Positions 1-9,031 of a stretch of 64,000 nucleotides of DNA are shown in pieces (the first letter of the stretch is position 1; each line of letters begins with the position of its first letter). Where the stretch lies: the NCBI RefSeq assembly GCF_003289955.1, contig NZ_QLZR01000007.1:1-64000 (forward strand). Direction: 5' to 3'. Origin of the DNA: Planococcus halotolerans (GTDB lineage: Bacteria > Bacillota > Bacilli > Bacillales_A > Planococcaceae). A program made the translations under genes and the position numbers. The notes beneath the pieces are model-generated. The model was not told the DNA's origin. It searched no databases and saw only the letters and a program-made list of their open reading frames with translations.

Positions 1-105
1 ATCGCAAAAGCCGTTCTCGCGCCGAGGCGCTCGTGACGTCTTTCGTTGACGTTTTGCTGTTCAGTTTTCAAGGTTCAAATTTATAACGCCGCGCTCATTG
101 GCGAC
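1..105 (-). other. rRNA operon leader (16S gene lies beyond the left edge)
   Basis: Read on the minus strand, the segment carries CTTGAAAACTGAACA, the leader motif found just upstream of 16S rRNA genes in Bacillales, followed by two small GC-rich hairpins (AACGTCAACGAAAGACGT and GAGCGCCTCGGCGC). No protein frame crosses it and a strong promoter lies directly upstream. A similar motif can occur in the 16S-23S spacer, but the adjacent promoter favours a leader. The mature rRNA itself is not in the window, so this stays an inference. Confidence 0.6.
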
Positions 106-111
106 TTTATT

Positions 112-140
112 AATATATCCTATTTCAACTTCGAAGTCAA
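112..140 (-). promoter_or_regulatory. Strong sigma-A promoter of the rRNA leader
   Basis: On the minus strand, TTGACT (135-140) and TATATT (112-117) are separated by exactly 17 bases. An A/T-only tract lies just upstream of the -35 (about 141-160) and resembles an UP element. The start site would fall near 105. This is the expected architecture of a Bacillales rRNA promoter. Confidence 0.65.
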
Positions 141-211
141 TACTATTTTAAAATATTTTTTCGAGGTGTTTTTAAGGACATGTATTAATATAAACCCCTG
201 ACGGAAAAAAA

Positions 212-1114
212 TCAAGGGAAAACCTTAAAAAAGATTTTTTTAATTTTTACATAGTCAACTATGAAAAAGAGAATGCCTGTGATCACAATTGTACCCCCGA
301 TGATCTGACTGGCGCTCAACAGCTCTCCGAGTATAAAATACGCTAATATTGCTGCGCCAACCGGCTCAAAAAGTATAGCTATTGAAATGACATTAGTACT
401 TACCCACTTTAACGCCCAATTAAATAATGTGTGCCCAAACAAGTTAGGTATCAAAGCTAAAAGAACAAACCACAACCATTCCTGAGCTGGGTACGGTCCA
501 AAAGATTCGCCTTTAATAATTATATAGAAGAATAATGTTATTGTACTAACGCCATAGACAACAAATGTATATGTCATTAATGATAGCCGTTTGCGGACAT
601 CCTGGCCGAATAATAAATAAGCTGTTATCAGCGCACATGCTATCAATGCCAAAATATCGCCAAATAAAGCCTGCCCGCTTATCTGGAAATCTCCGTAAGC
701 AATAAGTACACTGCCTCCTATTGCTATGAGTGCCGAAACAATTGTTTTGATCGACAGGCTTTCTTTAAAGAAAAAGTATGTTCCGGCAAACGCAAATAGC
801 GGCTGTAAAGTCACCAAGACTGTAGAACTCGCCACAGAAGTGTAGTTCAACGACTCAAACCATAAAATAAAATGGAAAGCCAGGAAGATTCCCGCTATTG
901 TCGTGAAGCCCCAATCTCTTTTGCTTAGTTTCTTTAATTCGTGGGTATATTTTAAAAAGAATACCGGACTCATTATAACAATGGAAAATAGCATCCTGTA
1001 GAAAGCTGTAACACCAGAGTCTGCCGTTGTCATTTTCACGAAGATAGCGGACATCGCAACTGAAATAACTCCAATTATAATTGGTATATATGGATGGATT
1101 GCAGGTTTTTCCAT
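212..1114 (-). CDS. DMT superfamily permease (two EamA domains)
   Basis: A 300-residue protein of about ten hydrophobic helices arranged as two tandem EamA repeats (roughly residues 10-140 and 155-288). It belongs to the drug/metabolite transporter superfamily in the plasma membrane; such proteins export amino acids, nucleosides or other metabolites, and the substrate cannot be read from sequence. The second repeat keeps the helix ALKWVSTNVISIAILFEPVG typical of EamA proteins. The start has GAGGTGCAACC upstream. It is monocistronic and divergent from the MgtC gene. It sits just upstream of the outward rRNA promoter. Confidence 0.85.
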   Translation of the reverse strand: MEKPAIHPYIPIIIGVISVAMSAIFVKMTTADSGVTAFYRMLFSIVIMSPVFFLKYTHELKKLSKRDWGFTTIAGIFLAFHFILWFESLNYTSVASSTVLVTLQPLFAFAGTYFFFKESLSIKTIVSALIAIGGSVLIAYGDFQISGQALFGDILALIACALITAYLLFGQDVRKRLSLMTYTFVVYGVSTITLFFYIIIKGESFGPYPAQEWLWFVLLALIPNLFGHTLFNWALKWVSTNVISIAILFEPVGAAILAYFILGELLSASQIIGGTIVITGILFFIVDYVKIKKIFFKVFP

Positions 1115-1220
1115 GGTTGCACCTCGAATTTTTATCTATGTATAATTAAATCATTACTGATTAGTTTGCCATTTCATAGTAATAGAAGCAATCACGAAAT
1201 AAAAAATCGGGGGTTTTTAT

Positions 1221-1958
1221 ATGGAATTTTTCAGTGCTTTACAGATTTCTTCGTTAGAAACTTTTCTTAAACTCCTGATTGCAGCCGCACTCAGTTTGGT
1301 TATCGGGTTGGAAAGAGAGTTAAAAAGAAAACCAGTAGGCTTGAAAACCAGTGTGGTAATTTCAACATTCAGCTGCCTGCTGACAATCATCTCGATTGAG
1401 TCTGCGTATATTGCCCAAGGCAGCGAATATGAAAATGTAAATATAACGATGGATCCTTTGCGTTTGGCAGCACAAATTGTTTCTGGTATCGGTTTCCTTG
1501 GTGCTGGCGTGATTCTTAAGAGAGGCAATGATTCGATTTCCGGTTTGACTACTGCTGCAATGATTTGGGGAGCCGGCGGCATCGGCATAGCTGTAGCTGC
1601 CGGGTTCTATCTGGAAGCCGCTCTTGCTGTCCTTATAGTTTTATTGTCAATTGAGTTATTGCCTCCTTTGATGACGAAGCTTGGTCCTTCCCGTCTTCGG
1701 ATGGCTGAGGCAACGGTTAGAATTTTCATATTGGAAAGGCAGTATATTAAACCGGTCATTGAAGAACTGAAAAAATCCGGGATTACCATCGAAGGCATTT
1801 CAATCACCCATCCTAATAATGAAGCAAGTACAGGATCAGGTTATCATGAACTTTTTATCCGTGTATCATATCTTCAGGATAAAGATACTTTGGATTTATA
1901 TCAGGATCTCTATTCAATTAATAACGTGGAACAAGTGGATATTGAAATTACAAATTAA
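1221..1958 (+). CDS. MgtC/SapB family membrane protein
   Basis: A 245-residue protein. Residues about 15-145 form the four-to-five-helix MgtC/SapB domain with the motif LERELKRKPVGLKT and a GxGFLGAG turn. The C-terminal 80 residues form a soluble ACT-like domain. Family members are linked to Mg2+ limitation, membrane potential and, in pathogens, F-ATPase modulation; the precise role here is unknown. The start follows a GGGGG ribosome site seven bases upstream. The gene is single, with a shared terminator directly after the stop. Confidence 0.88.
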   Translation: MEFFSALQISSLETFLKLLIAAALSLVIGLERELKRKPVGLKTSVVISTFSCLLTIISIESAYIAQGSEYENVNITMDPLRLAAQIVSGIGFLGAGVILKRGNDSISGLTTAAMIWGAGGIGIAVAAGFYLEAALAVLIVLLSIELLPPLMTKLGPSRLRMAEATVRIFILERQYIKPVIEELKKSGITIEGISITHPNNEASTGSGYHELFIRVSYLQDKDTLDLYQDLYSINNVEQVDIEITN

Positions 1959-1959
1959 A

Positions 1960-1999
1960 AAAACTGCTTGAGCTGGTTAGCTCAAGCAGTTTTAATTTT
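1960..1999. terminator. Bidirectional rho-independent terminator
   Basis: A 15-bp perfect stem (1960-1974 with 1979-1993), loop GGTT, with A/T tails on both sides. It serves the mgtC gene on the plus strand and the alcohol dehydrogenase on the minus strand. Confidence 0.9.
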
Positions 2000-3161
2000 A
2001 TACAGACGCCTGAAGAATTTCACGTACGTCTTTGTCATTCAGTTTATTGAAGTTACCAAATTCTCCGTACACCAACGTTTTTTCGATAATGGATTCGAAA
2101 CTAGAGTCATCAATCTTGTAATCTTCAAGTTTCGATGGAGCTCCCAACGATGTCCAGAATGCAGACAGGCGATCGATGCCTTCAAGGGCAGTTTCTTCGT
2201 CCGACTTCCCTTCAGCATCTACCCCAAATACTCGAACTGCTAATTGCGCAAATCTTGCCGGGTCTACTTTGACATTATGGCGCATCCAATGCGGGAAAAG
2301 GATTGCCAATCCGCCGGCGTGTGGAATATCGTAAACAGCTGAAACTGCATGTTCGATGTTATGTGTTGCCCAGTCGCCGTTGTAACCCATCTGTAGGAAA
2401 TTATTCAATCCCATTGTTCCTGCAAAGAGAATGGTTTCTCTGTGTTCATAGCTCTGCAGATCTTCCATCAACTTAGGAGCCGTTTCAATAACTGCTCGCA
2501 ATACACCTTCGATCATTTGATCTTGTACTGGCGTATTTTTTGCATTATGGAAATATTGCTCGAACATATGGGACATCATATCAACGATTCCATAAATTGT
2601 TTGGTCTTCTGGAACCGTCATAGTATATGTAGGGTCCAAAATTGAGAATTTAGGGAATGATAAAGGACTCCCCCAACCATACTTTTCTTGTGTTTCTTCA
2701 TTAGTAATAACCGAACCTGCATTCATTTCTGAACCTGTCGCAGCAAGCGTCAGAACCGTTCCAAACGGTAAAGCTTCTTTTGGTTGAGCTTTACGGGATA
2801 CAAAATCCCAAGCATCGCCATCATATTTAGCACCTGAAGCAATGAGTTTTGTACAGTCGATAACGGAACCGCCACCAACAGCCAATAGGACATCGATATC
2901 TTCGTTTTTGCAAATTTCGATCCCCTTTTTCGCTGTAGATAAGCGAGGGTTAGGCTCCACCCCGGATAGTTCAAATACTTCCATATTAGCAGATGTTAAA
3001 GTTTCCATAACTTCATCATACAGGCCGTTCTTCTTAATGCTTCCCCCGCCGTAAACAACTAGTACTTTTTTACCATATTTTGGCAATTCTGTTTTGACAG
3101 CCTCTAACTGGCCTTTACCGAAAATAAGTTTTACTGGATTGTAAAATGTGAATTTATTCAA
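1998..3161 (-). CDS. yugJ: Iron-containing alcohol dehydrogenase (YugJ/butanol dehydrogenase type)
   Basis: A 387-residue group III alcohol dehydrogenase that reduces aldehydes to alcohols with NAD(P)H. The cofactor motif GGGSVIDC is at 96-103. The metal ligands fit D194, H198, H267 and H281 with the family spacing. B. subtilis YugJ/YugK are close relatives of this length. The start is a TTG preceded by GAGGAGG with about ten bases spacing; no ATG is better placed. It sits between the mgtC gene and gudB, as a single gene with the shared terminator behind it. Physiological substrate is not evident. Confidence 0.9.
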   Translation of the reverse strand: MNKFTFYNPVKLIFGKGQLEAVKTELPKYGKKVLVVYGGGSIKKNGLYDEVMETLTSANMEVFELSGVEPNPRLSTAKKGIEICKNEDIDVLLAVGGGSVIDCTKLIASGAKYDGDAWDFVSRKAQPKEALPFGTVLTLAATGSEMNAGSVITNEETQEKYGWGSPLSFPKFSILDPTYTMTVPEDQTIYGIVDMMSHMFEQYFHNAKNTPVQDQMIEGVLRAVIETAPKLMEDLQSYEHRETILFAGTMGLNNFLQMGYNGDWATHNIEHAVSAVYDIPHAGGLAILFPHWMRHNVKVDPARFAQLAVRVFGVDAEGKSDEETALEGIDRLSAFWTSLGAPSKLEDYKIDDSSFESIIEKTLVYGEFGNFNKLNDKDVREILQASV

Positions 3162-3230
3162 TATTATTCAGCCTCCTCTTCCTCATTTATTATGTAGCTT
3201 ATTTTTTTCAATTGCAAAAGATTGGATTAG

Positions 3231-3260
3231 AAAAACCGCCTGGATATAATATCCAGGCGG
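3231..3260 (-). terminator. Terminator downstream of gudB
   Basis: A perfect 12-bp stem around CCGCCTGGATAT (3236-3260), followed on the minus strand by TTTTT. It ends the gudB transcript just before the yugJ ribosome site. Confidence 0.9.
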
Positions 3261-3274
3261 CTCTTTCATGAAGT

Positions 3275-4519
3275 TTATACCCACCCGCGGAAACGTGCAG
3301 CTTCCGCTGTTCTGCGGGCTCCCACCATATAAGCGGCGAGGCGCATATCAATATTTCGTGTAGTAGCAACATTGTAGATGTTTTCGAAAGCATCAACTAA
3401 TTTCTTGTTTAGTCTTTCGTCCACTTCTTCCTGTGTCCAGTAATAACCTTGGTTGTTCTGTACCCATTCAAAGTAGGATACAGTAACGCCTCCGGAACTT
3501 GCCAGAACGTCAGGAACCAGCAGTACTCCACGGTCAGTCAGCATTTTTGTAGCTTCTGCTGTTGTTGGGCCGTTCGCTGCTTCCACTACGATTGAAGCTT
3601 TTATGTCATTGGCATTCTCTGCTGTGATCTGGTTGGAAATTGCAGCAGGCACAAGAATGTCACAATCAAGCTCAAACAACTCTTTGTTGGAAATTGTATT
3701 GTCAAACAAGTTTGTCACCGTACCGAAGCTATCCCGGCGATCAAGAAGATAATCGATATCCAAGCCGTTCGGATCATGCAACGCGCCGTACGCGTCAGAA
3801 ATACCGACTACTTTAGCTCCAGCATCGTGAAGGAATTTCGCGAGGAAACTTCCTGCGTTGCCGAATCCTTGAATAACCACACGGGCTCCTTGCATATCAA
3901 GGCCCCGTTTTTTGGCTGCTTCATTGATAACAATTGTAACACCCTGGGCAGTCGCTTTATCGCGTCCCTGTGAACCTCCAAGTACAATCGGCTTACCTGT
4001 AATGAAACCAGGAGAGTTAAATTCATCAATTTTGCTGTACTCATCGAACATCCAGGCCATAATTTGTGAATTCGTAAAGACGTCCGGTGCAGGAATATCT
4101 TTGTTCGGTCCAACTATCTGACTGATGGCACGGACATAGCCGCGGCTCAACTTTTCAATTTCATGCATAGACATTTCACGGGGGTCGCAGATGATTCCGC
4201 CTTTACCGCCGCCGTAAGGAAGATCGACGATACCACATTTCAACGTCATCCACATGGACAGGGCCATAACTTCCTCACGGTTGACATCCGGGTGGAAACG
4301 CACGCCTCCCTTAGTAGGTCCTACCGCGTCGTTATGCTGTGCACGAAATCCAGTAAAGACCTTCGTTTTTCCATCATCCATACGAACAGGAATACGGACT
4401 TCCAGGATTCGCATAGGTTCTTTCAGCAGTTCGTACATCGATTCTTCGTATCCGAGCTTTTCCAATGCAGTTCTGATTACGTTCTGCGTTGACGTCAACA
4501 AGTTCAAGTTTTCAGCCAT
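3275..4519 (-). CDS. gudB: NAD-specific glutamate dehydrogenase
   Basis: A 414-residue catabolic glutamate dehydrogenase (RocG/GudB family) that converts glutamate to 2-oxoglutarate and ammonium. Substrate-binding lysines K70 (GPTKGG) and K94 (MTLKCG) and the catalytic K106 (GGGKGG) are all present, and a Rossmann motif GFGNAG lies near 218. The active-site region reads through intact, without a tandem duplication of the kind that silences gudB in B. subtilis 168. Its place behind rocD and rocA makes a complete arginine/ornithine/proline-to-2-oxoglutarate route. Ribosome site is AAAGAGGCG. Whether it is the RocG or GudB orthologue cannot be settled here. Confidence 0.92.
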   Translation of the reverse strand: MAENLNLLTSTQNVIRTALEKLGYEESMYELLKEPMRILEVRIPVRMDDGKTKVFTGFRAQHNDAVGPTKGGVRFHPDVNREEVMALSMWMTLKCGIVDLPYGGGKGGIICDPREMSMHEIEKLSRGYVRAISQIVGPNKDIPAPDVFTNSQIMAWMFDEYSKIDEFNSPGFITGKPIVLGGSQGRDKATAQGVTIVINEAAKKRGLDMQGARVVIQGFGNAGSFLAKFLHDAGAKVVGISDAYGALHDPNGLDIDYLLDRRDSFGTVTNLFDNTISNKELFELDCDILVPAAISNQITAENANDIKASIVVEAANGPTTAEATKMLTDRGVLLVPDVLASSGGVTVSYFEWVQNNQGYYWTQEEVDERLNKKLVDAFENIYNVATTRNIDMRLAAYMVGARRTAEAARFRGWV

Positions 4520-4601
4520 TTTATTAGTTCGCCTCTTTGTATTTTAGTAATTACTCCGCATACAGTGTAACACAGTTCAATAATGCTTTGCTATACAGAT
4601 A

Positions 4602-5795
4602 TTATTTAGCGAATACTTTCCGGATTCGCTCCAAAGCCCAGTCCAAATCTTCTTTACTGATGATTAACGGTGGAGCGAAACGGATCACTGTATCGTGGGT
4701 TTCCTTACACAGTAAACCGAGTTCCTTCAATTCTTCACAATACGGGCGCGCAGCTTCATTTAACTCCATTCCGATAAACAAACCGCGTCCACGCACTTCT
4801 TTAATAGAAGGATGTGAAATTTCTTTTAACTGGTCCATAAAGTATTCACCGAGTTCCTGCGAACGTTCAGCCAGCTTTTCGTCCTGGAGAACTTCGATTG
4901 AAGCGATGGATACTGCACATGCCAGCGGATTTCCGCCGAATGTTGAACCGTGTGATCCCGGGTTGAAAACGCCAAGGATTTCATCATCAGCAACTACACA
5001 GGAAATCGGGAATACGCCGCCTCCTAATGCTTTACCGAGAATATACATATCCGGGTTAACGTCTTCCCATTCGCAAGCGAACATTTTACCGGTACGGCCA
5101 AGCCCTGCCTGGATTTCATCTGCAATGAAGAGGACATTGTTTTCGCGGCAAAGTTCTCTGGCAGCTTTCAGGAATCCTGGCGGTGGAATGATGATTCCAG
5201 CTTCGCCTTGAATTGGTTCAATCAGAAATGCAGCTGTATTTGGCGTAATTGCATTTTTTAAAGCGTCCAAATCACCGAAAGGAACAATATTGATGCCAGG
5301 AAGCATTGGTCCAAAGCCTTTACGGTATTCAGGGTCCGATGACAATGAAACAGCAGTCATTGTGCGGCCATGGAAGTTTCCTTCACAAGCGATGATTTCC
5401 GCTTTATTTTCTTCTACACCTTTTACGTTATATGCCCAGCGGCGAGCTGCTTTCACAGCCGTTTCCACTGCTTCTGCACCAGTATTCATCGGCAAAGCCA
5501 TTTCTTTACCGGAAACTTTGCAGATCATTTCATACCAAGGTGCCAGCATATCGTTATGGAAAGCACGGGAAGTCAAAGTCACACGGTCAGCCTGGTCTTT
5601 CAGAGCCTGGATGATTTTCGGGTGTCTGTGCCCCTGGTTGACTGCGGAATATGCAGACAGCATATCCATGAATTTATTGCCTTCCGGGTCTTTTACCCAT
5701 ACACCTTCTGCTTCCGCAATAACGATTGGCAGCGGATGATAGTTTGGTGCACCGTATTGTTCAGTTTGCTTAATAATTTCCTGTGTTTTTGTCAT
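4602..5795 (-). CDS. rocD: Ornithine aminotransferase
   Basis: A 397-residue class III PLP aminotransferase converting ornithine plus 2-oxoglutarate to glutamate-5-semialdehyde plus glutamate in arginine breakdown. The PLP lysine is K255 in LGKALGGG, the cofactor aspartate D226 is in IADEIQAG, and length is family-typical. AAAAGGAGG lies directly upstream of the ATG. It stands between rocA and gudB. A terminator hairpin ends only four bases before its ribosome site, so expression depends on read-through from rocA or on a promoter inside the rocA 3' end. Confidence 0.95.
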   Translation of the reverse strand: MTKTQEIIKQTEQYGAPNYHPLPIVIAEAEGVWVKDPEGNKFMDMLSAYSAVNQGHRHPKIIQALKDQADRVTLTSRAFHNDMLAPWYEMICKVSGKEMALPMNTGAEAVETAVKAARRWAYNVKGVEENKAEIIACEGNFHGRTMTAVSLSSDPEYRKGFGPMLPGINIVPFGDLDALKNAITPNTAAFLIEPIQGEAGIIIPPPGFLKAARELCRENNVLFIADEIQAGLGRTGKMFACEWEDVNPDMYILGKALGGGVFPISCVVADDEILGVFNPGSHGSTFGGNPLACAVSIASIEVLQDEKLAERSQELGEYFMDQLKEISHPSIKEVRGRGLFIGMELNEAARPYCEELKELGLLCKETHDTVIRFAPPLIISKEDLDWALERIRKVFAK

Positions 5796-5813
5796 TAATA
5801 ATTCCTCCTTTTG

Positions 5814-5839
5814 AAAAAGGCAGACTCACTGTCTGCCTT
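5814..5839 (-). terminator. Intra-cluster terminator between rocA and rocD
   Basis: The 9-bp stem AAGGCAGAC/GTCTGCCTT (5817-5825 with 5831-5839) continues on the minus strand into TTTTTC, which lies immediately before the rocD ribosome site. It probably lowers rather than abolishes read-through into rocD. Confidence 0.8.
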
Positions 5840-5874
5840 CCCATTCAATATTTTCTTACCCTAATTCACATTGA

Positions 5875-7419
5875 TTAGAACATTTCAGAAGTAATTTTTG
5901 CTTGCATATGAAGAGGAAGATAATCAGGTCCGCCCGCTTTTGAATCCGTACCGGACATGTTGAATCCGCCGAATGATTGATAGCCGACGATTGCGCCTGT
6001 GCATCCACGGTTGAAGTATAGGTTACCAACATGGAATTCTTCACGTGCATATTCAAGGTGTTCGCGGTTGTTTGTTACAACTCCGCCAGTCAATCCATAT
6101 TCCGTGTTATTGGCGATGTCGATGGCTTCCTTGAAATCTTTTGCTTTCATCAAGCCGACAACCGGCCCGAAGATTTCTTCCTGCATGATGCGCGCTTTCG
6201 GATCAAGGTCAGCGAAAACTGTCGGGTTTACGAAGAAGCCTTTTGAATCGTCTCCATCTCCACCTGCAACCAGGCGTCCTTCGCCTTTGCCGATTTCGAT
6301 ATAATCCATGATTTTTTTATAAGAGTTGCTGTCAATGACAGGGCCCATATAATTGTTTTGCTCAACCGGATCACCGATCGTCAATTCTTTTGTCAATTCG
6401 ATAACACGTTCAAGCACTTCATCGTAAGCGTCTTCGACGATTACCGCACGGGATCCTGCAGAACATTTCTGTCCGCTGAAACCGAAGGCCGATTTTACAA
6501 TCGACTGTGCTGCAAGCTCAAGATCTGCATCTTTATCGATGACCATCGTGTTTTTACCGCCCATTTCAGCAATCAGGCGTTTCATCCAGATTTGGCCTTC
6601 GTTCACTTTGGAAGAACGTTCGGCAATACGAAGCCCGACTTCTTTAGAACCTGTGAATGAAATAAAGCGTGTGTTCGGGTGGTCTACAAGATAGTCGCCT
6701 ACTTCAGAACCTGGTCCTGGAATGTAGTTTACGACACCAGCAGGCATGCCCGCTTCTTCAAGAACTTCGATGAATTTATATGCTACCACCGGAGTTGTTG
6801 AAGCCGGTTTCAACAGAACTGTATTTCCTGCAACCATTGCTGCAACTGTCGTACCTGCCATAATGGCAAATGCAAAGTTCCAAGGTGAAATGACAACGCC
6901 TACTCCGAGAGGAATATAAGAATAGCGGTTATCTTCGCCTGGACGGCTTTCGACATGCATGCCGTCTTTAAGGCGCAGCATTTGGCGGCCGTAATATTCA
7001 AGGAAATCAATTGCTTCTGCAGTATCTGCATCCGCTTCATTCCATGGCTTTCCTGCTTCTTTCGTTAAAAGAGCGGAGAATTCATGCTTGCGGCGGCGAA
7101 TGATTGCTGCTGCTTTAAACAATACATCCGCGCGTACTTCAGGTTTTACTTTTTTCCAAGTTTTAAAGGCTTCATCAGCACTTTGCATCGCTTTTTCAGC
7201 CAAGTCTTTGTTTGATTTTGATACACGGCCAACAATTTCTTCTTTATTTGCCGGATTGAATGAAACAATTTTATCATCAGTCGTTACTCGTTCTCCACCG
7301 ATGATCAATGGATAGTCCTGGCCAAGGTAAGCCTCGACAGTTTTCAAGCCTTCCAAATAATCGTTACGGTTTTTGTCGATCGAGAAATCTGTGAATGGTT
7401 CGTGTTTGTAGGGAATCAT
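5875..7419 (-). CDS. rocA: 1-pyrroline-5-carboxylate dehydrogenase
   Basis: A 514-residue aldehyde dehydrogenase oxidising P5C/glutamate semialdehyde to glutamate with NAD+. The catalytic cysteine C319 lies in [10 protein letters not shown], the general base E285 in IAEMGGKN, and the NAD site in ISPWNFAF (177-184). Length matches RocA/PutC of Bacillales. Ribosome site is AAGGAGG eight bases before the ATG. First gene of the rocA-rocD-gudB series and divergent from the RocR-like regulator, which presumably controls it. Confidence 0.95.
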   Translation of the reverse strand: MIPYKHEPFTDFSIDKNRNDYLEGLKTVEAYLGQDYPLIIGGERVTTDDKIVSFNPANKEEIVGRVSKSNKDLAEKAMQSADEAFKTWKKVKPEVRADVLFKAAAIIRRRKHEFSALLTKEAGKPWNEADADTAEAIDFLEYYGRQMLRLKDGMHVESRPGEDNRYSYIPLGVGVVISPWNFAFAIMAGTTVAAMVAGNTVLLKPASTTPVVAYKFIEVLEEAGMPAGVVNYIPGPGSEVGDYLVDHPNTRFISFTGSKEVGLRIAERSSKVNEGQIWMKRLIAEMGGKNTMVIDKDADLELAAQSIVKSAFGFSGQKCSAGSRAVIVEDAYDEVLERVIELTKELTIGDPVEQNNYMGPVIDSNSYKKIMDYIEIGKGEGRLVAGGDGDDSKGFFVNPTVFADLDPKARIMQEEIFGPVVGLMKAKDFKEAIDIANNTEYGLTGGVVTNNREHLEYAREEFHVGNLYFNRGCTGAIVGYQSFGGFNMSGTDSKAGGPDYLPLHMQAKITSEMF

Positions 7420-7548
7420 TGATAAATCCTCCTTGAATATGGTTTAAGCGCAAAAAAAATTTGCACTTATAAAGCGTTTCCACTTATAATAATGCAAAAG
7501 ATCTCTGCATAATTCAAGTATTTTCGTTTGAAATATTAAAAAAATTTT
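7420..7548. promoter_or_regulatory. Divergent rocA / rocR-like control region with cre-like site
   Basis: An AT-rich 130-base intergenic region. On the minus strand TGGAAACGCTTTAT (7469-7482) matches the CcpA cre core TGNAARCG but is weak in its 3' half. Several TGCA-containing repeats (7461-7466, 7492-7497, 7506-7510) form a loose dyad that could bind the regulator. No convincing -24/-12 (TGGCAC-N5-TTGCA) sigma-54 promoter is seen before rocA, in contrast to B. subtilis rocABC. Confidence 0.45.
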
Positions 7549-7560
7549 GAGGTGGCTGAC

Positions 7561-8877
7561 ATGAAGCAAGTAAAAGTGGATCTTAACCCATTTTATAAAT
7601 TCGCTTCAGAGCATGTGGGAGTAGGTGTCCATGCTGTTGATCCGAAAGGGAAAACGATTTTATACAATAAAAAGATGAAAGATATCGAAGGATTTGATTT
7701 CGAAGAATTGGCGGACCGGTCGCTGTTGGAAATGTTCCGTTTTGATCAGGCAGAAAGCACATTGCTGAAAGTTCTGCAAAGCGGGTCTCCGGTTTTAAAT
7801 TCGAAACAGACTTATTGGAACCGCAAGGGCCAGGAAATCACAACGATCAATGATACTTATCCTGTTTTTGAAAATGGGCAAATGATTGGAGCCATCGAAT
7901 TGGCGCGGGATGTTACAACATTAGAAAAGGTCGTTTATCAGCCTTTGAAGAAATACGAAGAACCGATTACCTTCAATAGCATCACAGCAGTTTCGGCAAG
8001 CATGAAAAAAGTGATTGCAACTGCAGAAAAAGCGGCGTTGGCCAAACTTCCCGTATTGCTGGTTGGTGAATCTGGCACAGGCAAAGAATTGATTGCCGAA
8101 GCGATCCACCGGGCACATTATGACGGTTCTGAGGAAATGTCGGTTCTTTTTTCACACGGCACCACAGTTGAGTCGATTGCTCAATTGTCTGAGGAAATGA
8201 AGAAAAAGACAGGCGGCACCGTATATTGCGAGAGAATTGATATGCTGACGATTCCGATGCAGCTGAAGCTTCTTGAAATGGTCAAAGAACATTCGGGGAG
8301 CGATACTTATTTCATCGCGAGTGTCGGGGAAGATCCTGTCGAATTGATTTCGGGGAAAAAATTATTGAAAGAACTTTATTATTTCTTTTCGGCAATGGCG
8401 ATTCCAATTCAACCGCTTCGGAGAAGAAAAGAAGACATCATGCCGTTTGTATCGGATTATTTCTCCCGGCACCGGATGAAGTTCGGTTCCATGGTCCGTC
8501 AGGTTGATGGTCAGGTTGAAAAGTTGCTGCTGTCCTATGACTGGCCGGGCAATCTGAAAGAACTGGAATTACTGCTGGATGAAATCACTTCCATGCTGAC
8601 GACTGAAGAAACGGTCGGTGTGGAATTGCTCCCCTACCATTTCAAGTTGAAAACGGAAAAGAAGGGAACTCTCCAACCCGAGGATTTCATTGTGCAATCC
8701 CATAAAGAACTGCTTCCACTGGAGGAATATTTGTTCGAAGCTGAAATCTATTACCTGCAAAAAGCGATGGATCTGCATAACGGCAATGTCACGAAAGCAG
8801 CGGCGGCTCTGGGTATGAGCCGTCAGAATCTGCAATACCGCTTACGGAAAATAAAAAAAAATGAAGGGCAGACCTGA
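7561..8877 (+). CDS. RocR-like AAA+ activator lacking the GAFTGA loop
   Basis: Domains in order: a PAS sensor (about 10-115), an AAA+ domain (about 135-345) with intact Walker A GESGTGKE (169-176), and a Fis-type helix-turn-helix (about 388-435, KAAAALGMSRQNLQYRL). Position, divergent to rocA, points to an arginine/ornithine catabolism regulator. Odd: the segment that should hold the sigma-54-contacting GAFTGA loop has no such motif, and the Walker B region reads GGTVYCERID instead of the usual GGTLFLDEI type. It therefore may not activate sigma-54 and could work with sigma-A, as TyrR does. I chose ATG 7561, with GAGGTGG just upstream, over GTG 7552. Product is 438 residues. Confidence 0.82.
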   Translation: MKQVKVDLNPFYKFASEHVGVGVHAVDPKGKTILYNKKMKDIEGFDFEELADRSLLEMFRFDQAESTLLKVLQSGSPVLNSKQTYWNRKGQEITTINDTYPVFENGQMIGAIELARDVTTLEKVVYQPLKKYEEPITFNSITAVSASMKKVIATAEKAALAKLPVLLVGESGTGKELIAEAIHRAHYDGSEEMSVLFSHGTTVESIAQLSEEMKKKTGGTVYCERIDMLTIPMQLKLLEMVKEHSGSDTYFIASVGEDPVELISGKKLLKELYYFFSAMAIPIQPLRRRKEDIMPFVSDYFSRHRMKFGSMVRQVDGQVEKLLLSYDWPGNLKELELLLDEITSMLTTEETVGVELLPYHFKLKTEKKGTLQPEDFIVQSHKELLPLEEYLFEAEIYYLQKAMDLHNGNVTKAAAALGMSRQNLQYRLRKIKKNEGQT

Positions 8878-8893
8878 GTCTGCCCTTCATTTT
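8858..8893 (+). terminator. Terminator overlapping the rocR-like stop codon
   Basis: A 16-bp perfect stem (8858-8873 with 8878-8893) followed by TTGTTTTG. The TGA stop lies in the four-base loop, so the last codons of the gene form the 5' arm. Confidence 0.92.
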
Positions 8894-8905
8894 TGTTTTG
8901 CTTAC

Positions 8906-9028
8906 TGTCCAGACTCCGGCGGTCCAGCTCTTCGGGTCATAAGCCGACCTAGCTATGCGGCTGAAAAGATGCCGCTTCGCTACTCCGTCTTATGCCTTTC
9001 AGAGCTTAACGGGCGCCGTCGCTTTTCT
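8906..9028. repeat. Dispersed palindromic intergenic repeat, copy 1
   Basis: A noncoding GC-rich element starting TGTCCAGACTCC and ending GTCGCTTTTCT, with internal partly palindromic segments (GCGGC...GATGCCGC and GGCG...CGCC). It has the same ends and terminator-adjacent placement as the element at 53799-53946. CTTACTGTCCAGA occurs at both 8901-8913 and 9031-9043, bracketing the unit; the right copy is also the end of yugI. Family name and mobility are unknown. Confidence 0.65.
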
Positions 9029-9031
9029 TAC

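Noticed and set aside
7420-7548. Sigma-54 promoter for rocA
   Set aside because: No TGGCAC-N5-TTGCA arrangement; TGG and TGCA motifs are present but wrongly spaced.
7552-7560. GTG start for the RocR-like gene
   Set aside because: The only ribosome site, GAGGTGG, contains this GTG and fits ATG 7561.
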